Source: Symbiodinium natans
Taxonomy: Eukaryota > Sar > Dinophyceae > Suessiales > Symbiodiniaceae
Length of the DNA: 64,000 nt
Assembly (NCBI GenBank): GCA_905221605.1
Contig: CAJNDS010002398.1
Coordinates: forward strand, 334,501 to 398,500
Direction of reading: 5' to 3'
The notes under the pieces are model-generated. The model was not told the origin of the DNA. It did no database searches and saw only the letters and a list, made by a program, of their open reading frames with translations. The translations under genes were made by a program, and so were the position numbers. This document shows positions 12,118 through 24,100 of the stretch, piece after piece; the first letter of the stretch is position 1; every line of letters begins with the position of its first letter.

Positions 12118-15100
12118 GTAATTCTTGTTTTTGCCAGTTGCTGCTAGTTTCTGCGAGGGTCTGCGGGCTCGGGTGTGCAGGATTTTGGCTTCAGGGTGCC
12201 GTTGGGTAAGGTTGGGTAGGTTCAAGGCAAGAGTCAGGAGTTGCCAGAGCTGTCCGGGTACCAGACTCGCAAGACTTGCAGCACCAGTACATCCCACGAC
12301 GCCATTAAGCGTGAGAAGAAGGTGAATGCCAGAACAAGTGGCCAGGCCACATTGGCTTCTTGTGACTCTCTCGAGGTGCTGGGGCCGGTACGGCTTCCTT
12401 CCCCTGCAAGACCCGGATTTTGAAACGCAGCAAGCCGGAAGCCCTAAACGCGAGACCAAGTCACCCTTTCTCAGTGCTCCAAGGTACATCAGCCACTTAG
12501 CAGCAAAAAAGATTTATAGTGTAGGGCTCAGTCCCGTTGCTTGAATCTGGGGGAGAATGGGCGGAGGCTTGACGTGATATTTCCTGGTATTTGAGGTGCT
12601 CCAGGTTTGAGTTTTCGGGCTCTCGCGGTACTGTCTACCTTTGTTAAGTTCCATGTTGTGGTGTGCTTTGCGACGCCCGCCGAACTGCAGGTTTCTTCTA
12701 TGGCAGTCCCTGTAAAGTCTTCAACGTCGGAGAGTACCTGCTCAGGAGACGCTGTGGGCCATGGGCTTGCTTGTGATGTGCAGGATTGGTTGGGTAAACG
12801 TTGGTCAGCCACAGTAATCCATGCGAAGCAAGCAAACAAAAGAGAAACGTGGGACGCCTTTGACTCCCCATGCAATTTGTTGTTGCTCAGAAGGCATCCT
12901 TACCATCGCAACTTTAATTTGGGTTTTTAAACTACGAACTAACAATAAAAAGACAATCGGACAAAACTAATGTAACTAATGGCAACCCAATCCGGCTTTC
13001 TCTTTTCTCAATTAAATTCAAGAGCCAAGAACACACCCTCCATGTTCCAGCCAAATATACTTCACTTTCGAGGGCACAATGAAGTATGCGCAAATGAGGC
13101 GGCGCAACTGACATTTTCCGCAGATTTTGCTAAAAGATGCATTCCCCCAGAACTTCAGCTCAATGAGCTGCTTGGCCACTCGAGGGAGGTGGTGTAGGGA
13201 GAGCCATGGGGATCGGTTTGTCTTGGCTTTTCGGCAGTACCGCTGCTAACAGGGGCAGCGGTAAGCTTGTGTCATGTGATTTCCCCCTGCAGGCGGTAAA
13301 GGCTCAACACCATGCAGACCAGCTAAAAATGTCATGGCTATTGAAGCCATTGGAGCTGCTGTATGATGCTGTTAGAGGGTTACGCATGAGTTGGGGCTGC
13401 TGCCTTTCAGGGCTTGGCGTGCTTGTACTTGTACCTGACGCACCACTTAATTCATGGCACAAGCATGGAGGGAAGACGAGCACGCCTTCTTGGAATGTCA
13501 CCCTGAGCATGGTGCGCTACTGGTACTTAATGTCTAGGATGCATTTGCAAGTGCGCTGTTCGTCTGCTTGCTTGGAAGGCTCGTGAACGGCAAGTTTCAG
13601 CCGGCCGCCTTTTTCGACGAATCCAATAAAGAAGCTCGTCTGCTACGATCCGCGGCAGCAACAATAAAGAAGCCCTAAATCCATGAAGTCACAAACCTAA
13701 AACATCTGCAAAAAGGCTCCAACATTCTGAGCGGTCCGAAGGTATGGGGGTTTGCCTTTGCAGCGTTCTGGATGAGGATGCCATGTATGCAACCACATGA
13801 AAGCAGTACACTGAACTTCCTTCTGTCAAAGCAGACAATCGGTGCGACTTCCCAAAGGCTTGGTGCGAGTGGGTCATCGGCAAGTCACTCCAAAGTTTAC
13901 AGTAGGCTATCCGGCAGTTATTCTGTTTTTTGTAGGACTTCGATGAATGCCTCCAGGCCGCCAGGCTTCCGAGAATGCCGTGGCCGACTTGAGCGAATGG
14001 ATGACCGCGAACAGCCCGAAGAGAAGAAAGCTGTCCTCGCAGCTCCGCTGCACCGGTTGGACTGTGCTGCTAGCGCTCTCCACTCTTCATACTGTGACAG
14101 AAACAACTTGCAGCTGCGCTCATTCGTTCAAGTCTCCGCGATGTTTTGAGCTGTTGAGTGCTTTTGAGCATCTGCGTTGTTGTGCAGGAACGACCTCGTC
14201 GAGGACAAGTGTGGGGACCTCAGCATTTCAACAAATCACAACAAATCGCCGTGGAAGCTACGGTGCAGCAGATGGCCCCGAAGATGGCACTTCAAACCCC
14301 TGCTCTTGTGGGACACCGTTAGCCGCCCTTGAGTGTTGTGATCTCAGTGATCTGCAGAGGCAGCAGCTACATCTCCGGAGAGTTTGGTGCAGTGGCCATC
14401 TATGATGCCACAAACGCTACAAAGGTGCCCCTGGGGGTCACGTTTTGTATTTGCGCGCACAGCCCCACTCAGAAAGCTTACACTAAGTCTTGCTTTTGCC
14501 GTAACGGAAACGCCCTGCTACACAACTCCAAGCTTCGCAGAGCCGCTACCTCGACACTCTCTTAGGCACCTTTCCCCCGCGCCCTGGAAAGAAGGAGAGA
14601 CGCCGGTGGCTCTTCCAGCGCCTTCAGGATCTTGGTGCGAAGGCTTCTCGACTCAAGGCTTCTATGAGGGTGCCTTTATAGGTACATACCGTAGGGTTTA
14701 GCAGGGCCAGTCTAAGGTCTCAGTAGTGAGTTGTGACTTTGCTCTTGGTCAAATCAGGGGCTACAAGGAAGCTCCTCCAAGTCTCGAGGTCGTTTTTCTG
14801 GAGGTCACCTGCAGCGATTCCGAGCGGATCTCTGAGAACATCCAGTCGACACACCGGAGTCTCCAAGTTGAGAAGGTCGCGAGTTGGTGGGGTTTAAACG
14901 CCCCCCCCCCCCCCGTTGAGCCCAAAGCACAGCTCTTGCGCTGTGTGTATGGTTCTCAGAACCTCTCAACATCCACAGCTTGCTTGTCTGAGATTTGCAT
15001 GAGGCCTTGCCATTCCTCCCACTTTAGCTTCTGTGCGCCTGCGGGCTCCTTTGTTCTTGTTGGGGATTGATGATCGGCAGTTGTCTCATCTTCAGCACAC

Positions 15101-18100
15101 CTTGAAGCCTCGAAGCTTCCTTAGCTTACTTAGAGTTCCTGCTGCTTCTGAAGCATCAGGTGTTAACCCTGCACTCCAGGTCCTGAGCCCTGAGGAGGCT
15201 CGCACGGACTTCATGCAGCGGATCGGCTTCTACCACGAGGTGGCGTGGCAGACTCAAGGGCACCGGACCACGTAGGAAGTAGACCTGCAATGTTGTTCTC
15301 CAGCTTGGACCAAGCGGGAATTGACAAACAGCAGGATATTTGGATTTGTCCATCAATGTGGCAGAAGTAGCTGGAGATTGTTTGTTCGTATAGTGGCATC
15401 ACATTTTTTTGTTTTCGGTTCCTCTGATGTCGAGTTGTTCCACCCCTGCTGTACATGACAGCCTTTCGAGGCAAAAACTGCTTCGAATGCTCGGCATTGA
15501 AATTTTTCATGGTGTTCGCCAGCTCCAATCAATACCCCAATGTCCAAGTGCGGAAAGCTCTTTGTCTTTCAAGCTCTTCGACGCCTCCACATGCTGCATT
15601 GCGGCTTGATGCATGCTCTACTGGGCTCTACCTTTGCAGAATGGTTTGGCTTTGGCTTTGGCTTTGGCTTTGGCTTTGGCTTTGGCTTTGGCTTTGGCTT
15701 TGCCTTGAATTCGGCTTGGTTTTGGCTTGCATTTTTGTTCTCGTGGAGTAGGAGACGCAGCCCTGTTCGGAGGCGCCATCCTGCATTTTCTCTCTTTCTC
15801 TTTCGGTCTCCTCCTTTGTCTTTCACCACAAGCAGCAAACGCGATGTTTGCAGCCTGTCTGCCTTTGTAAGACCTGCAAATGGAGTACTATAGCTCCCAG
15901 CACCCTTTGAGGTGTTGTCTACAGGGAGTTCGGGGTTGGAGTCCCGAGTTTACTTCGGGGGTTTGGTCTCACGATGAGGGTTGTGTGGGCCTCAAAGAGT
16001 GAGGGGGATTGCTAGGAGCCTTGTTTCTTGTTTGGTTTTGTTTCCTAGCATTTTTCCCTAAGGGTTTGGTGGGCTGCCGGAGAGCTTGTGAGGGACAGCA
16101 CCCGGGGGGGGGGGGGGGGTGGGGGAACAAAGTTGCGAGAAACAGAGGAAGTTCATGACCAAAGCCCTGGCAGGTCTAGCTGAGGAGCCGTACCTTTCCA
16201 CGTAACCCCTCAAAACTTGCAAAGCTCAATCCCACGGGTTCATAATTTAGATGTTTAGGGTTATGTTTATGTTCGGTTCAAGATTGAATTCCCTTTATTT
16301 TCGTCTACCAGAGCCCCATAGAACGTCTCGCCCGAGGTGTACGAGACGCGCCCAAGTTGCACCCTCATGCGTTGCAAAGCTAGGATTTCAGGGGGTGCCT
16401 TGATTGGACTGAGGGGCCTAGCATGTACGCTGCAAGTGGGGCTTAGGGCTCGTAGATGTTGGTGATTTACACGGGCTCGGGTTTTTTTCAGTGTGAATGG
16501 GGCTTATACATTGAGGGGCTGGCGCCTGACACATGTGTTTCAAAGAGGCGTTGAGGTCTGTGAGAGTTCCTCAAGTTCCGGGAGCTTGATGTAAGGGGTA
16601 GGCACTGTCCGCATGTAGAGCATCTTGCTCGTGTGCAACCAGGCTTTCCGAAAGTGATTATAGCTGGATCAAGTTCATTGACGGCGGGAGAGACGCTTGG
16701 CTGGGCCGGGGGACGTTGGATCCACTTGGAGAGCTGCTGCCCAGCCAATCCCCATCATCCTACTTCCAAAGAGCGGAGAATCTTGCATGAGTTGCACCGA
16801 AGTGCTGTTGAGGAGATCTCCCTCCAAAACTTGCGGGGCTTCCTGGCCTCGCGCATTGCACAGTTTCCCGTGGCGGCAGCTAGATGTTTCAGCAAGTTCC
16901 TGTTTTAGGACCTTGAGGATGTTGAGTTTTCAGAAGAGCTGTCAGGAGGAGGGTTTGAAGCACAGTGAGCCCAAAATGGTACTGCAAGAGTCGAGCACAG
17001 CAGTACAACACAGCAAGGTACAGGATAACAAAATAGCCAAGCGTCATGGAGAGAAAGCATGGCATGGGGAACTTAGCAGCGCAGGAGCCACATGGTGACA
17101 GTGTCTTCTGCCAAACCCAAGCACTAAACACCCCTAAGCCCTGAAACTCAAAGCCTGGGCACATCAACCGTAACAACCCAAAAGCCTAAACACTGAGCCC
17201 TCAGCTCTTAACCAGGGTATCAGAAGTTAAGGATTCTTGAGGAGCGTAGGAGGTTTAAATGAGTCTAAGAAATTAGGGTCAGTCAGAGAGCTCCTCCGAC
17301 AGTTGCCAGCATCCCCCCGAAGACTGCCAGAGTTTTGGCCAGTGGTGTTCAAGGATTTCGGGTTTTGGGGCGTTAAGGCGTCTTTAGGGTTTTGGCATTT
17401 CAGGATGTTAAAGAATTCGGGTCGGTTAGGGTTTCGGATTTAGGGTTTGGGGCCTTTGTGCCGAGGTTTCTGCTGAACCTGCATGGACAGCGAAGACCAA
17501 TTTTCCTGTCCCGGCACGGTCAGTCTGAGTACAACCGCCTGGGCAAGATAGGCGGCCTGAGGGTTTGTGGGTTGATCATGCCTTCCTGGGATTATCTTGA
17601 CGTTGGAATCCGACAGTATTTCCAGCTCACATGGCGAACACGATGGTGTTTGGTGGATTGTCACAAGCACAACTATCATGTGGCCATGGTGGGCTTGATG
17701 CCAGTCCTTGCCTCGCAGACTTCCTTTGCTCAACAGTGGGCGCAGCCCCGCTGTTACCCCTCCGGTGTTACAGCCCTCCGCCATGAGCTGGGATGCAGTG
17801 TGGGACGTTTCGGCTCCGTAGAGTATGGACCCCGGGACATGGTGGAACACTGTAGAGGGTGATGGAGATATTCATCCTGCCACTGCTTCCTCGTCCTTGC
17901 AGAAAGCCAGACGTTTCTTTTGCTTTCTTTTGCATGCTAGGAGTTTCAATCCGCAAGTAGCCTGCCTCAGCGTTCAATAATTAGACCGGATTTTGCTGTC
18001 GTTCATGCCATGGACCAGTGCGTTGTGCAAACACGCATGGCATTTCGAACGAATCCCAAGGTTTCACACATTAGCGCAAACTGCAACACAGTGATCCTTA

Positions 18101-21100
18101 AACTCGGTGAAGCGCTCTGCAATACACTTTTGGTTTCATGTTCCTGCTCTCCGCCTTTGCAGGTGGGGACTCAGTCTTGACGGAGCACGGAGAGGAGAGT
18201 CATGAGTGGAGAGTTCAGGCTTTGGTGGCTCCTTTATCCGAAGTCTGTCAAGCCGTGTGTCGAACAACACCCAAGAACATGAGCAACGGCAGACCTTGCA
18301 TCACGGGGCCGTGCAGTGTCAACGCTGACCATGGAGGTACGAAAGCCAAGACGGGCGTTTCCCAAAATTGGGGTCCCCTGTGCGTACCCCAAGAGACTCA
18401 AATATACTCATTCATAGGAACCTCTAAAAGGGTTATTGTCGGAACCCACAGATTCTGAATGGCAGGAGTATGCCACCGCCCTCGCCGATTGGGTCGATGC
18501 GGAGGTGACTTCCCGACACAATGCAACAAGAAATGTGGGCCGTTTCACGGAGCTACGGGAGTGCAGCTCATGTTGTATGAGCCATGAGTCGGACAAATGA
18601 GAGCTTTAAGGCTCTAATAGGGTTCAGAGCCAGAAGCCCTAAAACCCGCACAGAACACGAATTTCATGTGAGTCTCCGACAAGCCCTCGAGCCCCGAAAC
18701 CCAGCGGCCTTCGCGCAAGCGCCCCCTCGCGGAGAACGAAGCCTCAGTCAGACGGGCAGTACCGTTCAATGCCCGATGGCCAAAACCCGTAATCTCTCAA
18801 CCATGCAGCCTCCAACTGAGTCTGAGGTGAAGAAGGACGCCGATGGAAAGCCACGACCTGCTCGGTTATGGACCTCGTCCCTCCAGCGGACGAGGCTCAC
18901 GGCCAGGCATATACGCCACCTGCGTGCAAGAGGTTCGGTGAGTTTTGGGGCTTGCGCGGTCTTTTTAGGGTTTAGGGGCCACGGTGAAACCTGGCACTGT
19001 TTGGTGGAGAAAAAAGCCAAAGGGTCGAAGAGGCCTGCAAAGCCTGGTGGGCAGCAATGTGGGTGATCTCGGTACCCTGGACGATCAAACCTATTGATCC
19101 ATGAACTGCCAAGCCTCCATGGCGGGTCAGGGATTCATGAATGTTTTGGACCCGAAGACATAAGCCCCGAAGCTGGAAGGATAAGTAAAGGAGACTGTAT
19201 TTCACACATGAAGCCTGAAGTCTCAGAGCACTGAAGCCCCTGAGGTCACGATAGCCTGACGTTGCCCTCGGGCACGGAGTGGGCCTCATGGCTTCTCATT
19301 CATTTTGGATAGTGGGGGCGGAGGGCTGTTGTCAATTGTAAGAAAGCATCCCTTCCAAGATGTCCTGTTTGTCAGACGTCCTAGTATGAACGATGTTTAT
19401 CCAGACACATGGATATGGAACAACGACCACCCCCCCCCCCATGTGAGCTGAGTGTAGCGAAGTTACTGGAGTGCTCGCTTGAAAGGTGTTCATGTGAGTT
19501 TCTTGAACAAGCATTTGCACGGCCGACAAGTAGCAACGATTGCTTTCAACATTTCCTTGGCTTCAAGGTGAAAAGTTCCAAATTGCAAGTGCTTGGTGGC
19601 TCCATACCATCTGCCAAGATCTGTCCATCTTGTCCCCTGGGCGTCAGTCTCTGAAATGAGCCCAGGTACAGATGCGGCCAAAGATGTTCCGTAATCTAGA
19701 TGAGATCTACGCTGGACTATGCGATGGCATGACTTACGCGGACAGCTTCTTGCTGAGCCTCCAGCACTCTAAAGCGCAAGGTTTATAGCTAAGTGCTACT
19801 GCTGATGTACCCTCCCACATCCCACTGTGGGACCGCTGGGAACAAGACCGCGCAGGAGATTGAGCGTCAGTATCCAGAGGAGGCAGCGGCGCGTCAAGCA
19901 GATAAGTCGCTCGGCAATGACAGGGTGTGCATAGTCACAGGGAGCAGCTCTTCTGCAATACCTGGCTGCTGAAGCTTCAAAATAAGCACACAACCGGAAC
20001 TCGCTCCGACTCTTTGTTAGGTTTGAGTACCGCTACCCACGGGGGGAGAGCTACACGGATCTCATCTCCCGTCTGGAGCCAATGGCTCATGAGCAGCTTG
20101 GTTTCCATTGGCGGACTTTGAAAGTTGGGTTGGACGGGAACAAACTATAGTTAGACATGCTTATGTTGCTTAGGCTCTTTAGCAACTTCGTGACCCTTAG
20201 AATTCCCAGGCGCCCAAGAAACAGTCCAGGATGGAGCGTGCACGGGAAACTCTGCTGGTCGTCGCGCATCAGGTGGGCCATGTAGGCGAAAGGAGTTTGG
20301 ACTTTGAGGATCTTCAGGCTTTGGGGCCTTTGGGGGCGTGACTCGACAGGCTCCTCTTCAACCGTTCAACTCTGCGAGTGCGTTGCTCTGCTTCTCGAAG
20401 TGCTGCGCTCTCAGCCCCCTCTCTCTCTTTCTCTGAAAGTCGTTTTCTCTCTTTCTCTCCTTCTCTCTTTTCCAACCCCTTGGAACATCCCACATCCTAA
20501 GTGAGGCCATCCTGCGAGTACTCTATGCCTACTTCATGGGTATGCCGCGTGAGGTGGGGGGTTTGGCTTTGGGCTAGCTTTGGGCTCAGCGTTGAGAGGA
20601 TATCTCATCATGAGTGATGACAAGTGTGGACAAAACAAGTGCGAGCAAGTGTGTCGATCGTGAGCCACTGAGTCACTGAGCCCATCGACCCTGCTTCCCA
20701 ACATGTGGCCATTAAGTCCCTGTTGCAGAAATGCCCAGATGTGCCGGGCCCCCAGATGTAAAAGCAAGGTTTAACAGGTTTAACATGCTTTCTTGTACCT
20801 GGCGAATGAGGGTGCTTGAAGTTGGCGCGCTTGGCTCGTCGAGTCATGCTGTTCAGCAAATCATGCTGCCTTACGATTTCAAGCTTGGGACTGTTTTGCT
20901 TGGATCTCACTGTGGCTCAACAGTTGAGCCCCAATCGCCTAATCCAACGCCGGCCATGTTTGCGAAAGTGTGATGATTCATATGGCAGTTGTGTGGACGT
21001 TCTTCCTTCTGCTGGTTGTGCCTTCGGGTGCATACCGTTCTGCAGTGCGTGACCTCCAGACATTGCAAGCGGCGAATTCCGCAGTTTTGACAAGCAAAGC

Positions 21101-24100
21101 CGAGGCAGGAAATGAGTACCTGCCACCACCGACAATCGAAGAATGGATGCAGAACCTAGACCTCAGGAGTGCCCAGGCACGCAAGGATGCCGCTGCAGAG
21201 CTGGGGAAGTTGGGCAAGGAGGCTGCTGCAGCTATCCCGAAACTCACGGAGCTGCTGAGTGACGAGGCGACAAGAGATGTTGCGCTCGAAGCACTGGGAC
21301 AGATGGGAAGCGCTGCCATAGAGTCCGTGCCTGTCATCGTGGCCAAGATACCTGGATGCAATTCAATGACATGTCCTTACATGTACAAAGCCGCAGAGGT
21401 CTTGGGGAAAATAGGCAAAGAGGATCCAGAAGGCGTCGTGCCAGAGCTGGAGAAGGGTTTGGCAGCTCAAAAGTGGAACGTTCGCTGGGTAGCGGCCACA
21501 GTCTGTGGCAAGCTGGGTGAGAACTCACTCGGCTTGGTCCCCCAGCTCCGCAGACTTAGCAAGTATGACAAGGATGCTGATATCAAAAGAGCTGCCGCCC
21601 AAAGCTTGGAAGAGATCAGCAACGTTGTGGCGAGCCCATTGCCAGAACCCACCTTGGCAGAATGGCAGCAGAGCCTCAGCGACAGCAACGCCCAAGTACG
21701 CAAGGACGCCGCTGCAGAGCTGGGGAAGTTGGGCAAGGAGGCTGCTGCAGCTATCCCGAAACTCACGGAGCTGCTGAGTGACGAGGTGACAAGAGATGTT
21801 GCGCTCGAAGCACTGGGACAGATGGGAAGCGCTGCCATAGAGTCCGTGCCTGTCATCGTGGCCAAGATACCTGGATGCAATTCAATGACATGTCCTTACA
21901 TGTACAAAGCCGCAGAAGTCTTGGGGAAGATAGGCAAAGAGGATCCAGAAGGCGTCGTGCCAGAGCTGGAGAAGGGTTTGGCAGCTCAAAAGTGGAACGT
22001 TCGCTGGGTAGCGGCCACAGTCTGTGGCAAGCTGGGTGAGAACTCACTCGGCTTGGTCCCCCAGCTCCGCAGACTTAGCAAGTATGACAAGGATGCTGAT
22101 ATCAAAAGAGCTGCCGCCCAAAGCTTGGAAGAGATCAGCAACGTTGTGGCGAGCCCATTGCCAGAACCCACCTTGGCAGAATGGCAGCAGAGCCTCAGCG
22201 ACAGCAACGCCCAAGTACGCAAGGACGCCGCTGCAGAGCTGGGGAAGTTGGGCAAGGAGGCTGCTGCAGCTATCCCGAAACTCACGGAGCTGCTGAGTGA
22301 CGAGGTGACAAGAGATGTTGCGCTCGAAGCACTGGGACAGATGGGAAGCGCTGCCATAGAGTCCGTGCCTGTCATCGTGGCCAAGATACCTGGATGCAAT
22401 TCAATGACATGTCCTTACATGTACAAAGCCGCAGAAGTCTTGGGGAAGATAGGCAAAGAGGATCCAGAAGGCGTCGTGCCAGAGCTGGAGAAGGGTTTGG
22501 CAGCTCAAAAGTGGAACGTTCGCTGGGTAGCGGCCACAGTCTGTGGCAAGCTGGGTGAGAACTCACTCGGCTTGGTCCCCCAGCTCCGCAGACTCAGCAA
22601 GTATGAGATGGATGCTGATATCAGAAAAGCTGCCGCCCAAAGCTTGGAAGAGATCAGCAACGTTGTGGCGAGCCCATTGCCAGAACCCACCTTGGCAGAA
22701 TGGCAGCAGAGCCTCAGCGACCGCAACGCCCAAGTACGCAAGGATGCCGCTGCAGAGCTGGGGAAGTTGGGCAAGGAGGCTGCTGCAGCCATCCCGAAAC
22801 TCACGGAGCTGCTGAGTGACGAGGTGACAAGAGATGTTGCGCTCGAAGCACTGGGACAGATGGGAAGCGCTGCCATAGAGTCCGTGCCTGTCATCGTGGC
22901 CAAGATACCTGGATGCAATTCAATGACATGTCCTTACATGTACAAAGCCGCAGAAGTCTTGGGGAAGATAGGCAAAGAGGATCCAGAAGGCGTCGTGCCA
23001 GAGCTGGAGAAGGGTTTGGCAGCTCAAAAGTGGAACGTACGCTGGGTAGCGGCCACAGTCTGTGGCAAGCTGGGTGAGAACTCACTCGGCTTGGTCCCCC
23101 AGCTCCGCAGAGTCAGCAAGTATGAGATGGATGCTGATATCAGAAAAGCTGCCGCCCAAAGCTTGGAAGAGATCAGCAACGTTGTGGCGAGCCCATTGCC
23201 AGAACCCACCTTGGCAGAATGGCAGCAGAGCCTCAGCGACCGCAACGCCCAAGTACGCAAGGACGCCGCTGCAGAGCTGGGGAAGTTGGGCAAGGAGGCT
23301 GTTGCAGCTATCCCGAAACTCACGGAGCTGCTGAGTGACGAGGCGACAAGAGATGTTGCGCTCGAAGCGCTGGGACAGATGGGAAGCGCTGCCATAGAGT
23401 CCGTGCCTGTCATCGTGGCCAAGATACCTGGATGCAATTCAATGACATGTCCTTACATGTACAAAGCCGCAGAAGTCTTGGGGAAGATAGGCAAAGAGGA
23501 TCCAGCAGGCGTCGTGCCAGAGCTGGAGAAGGGTTTGGCAGCTCAAAAGTGGAACGTTCGCTGGGTAGCGGCCACAGTCTGTGGCAAGCTGGGTGAGAAC
23601 TCACTCGGCTTGGTCCCCCAGCTCCGCAGAGTCAGCAAGTATGAGATGGATGCTGATATCAGAAAAGCTGCCGCCCAAAGCTTGGAAGAGATCAGCAACG
23701 TTGCGGCGAGCCCATTGCCAGAACCCACCTTGGCAGAATGGCAGCAGAGCCTCAGCGACCGCAACGCCCAAGTACGCAAGGACGCCGCTGCAGAGCTGGG
23801 GAAGTTGGGCAAGGAGGCTGTTGCAGCTATCCCGAAACTCACGGAGCTGCTGAGTGACGAGGCGACAAGAGATGTTGCGCTCGAAGCGCTGGGACAGATG
23901 GGAAGCGCTGCCATAGAGTCCGTGCCTGTCATCGTGGCCAAGATACCTGGATGCAATTCAATGACATGTCCTTACATGTACAAAGCCGCAGAAGTCTTGG
24001 GGAAGATAGGCAAGGAGGATCCAGAAGGCGTCGTGCCAGAGCTGGAGAAGGGTTTGGCAGCTCAAAAGTGGAACGTTCGCTGGGTAGCGGCCACAGTCTG

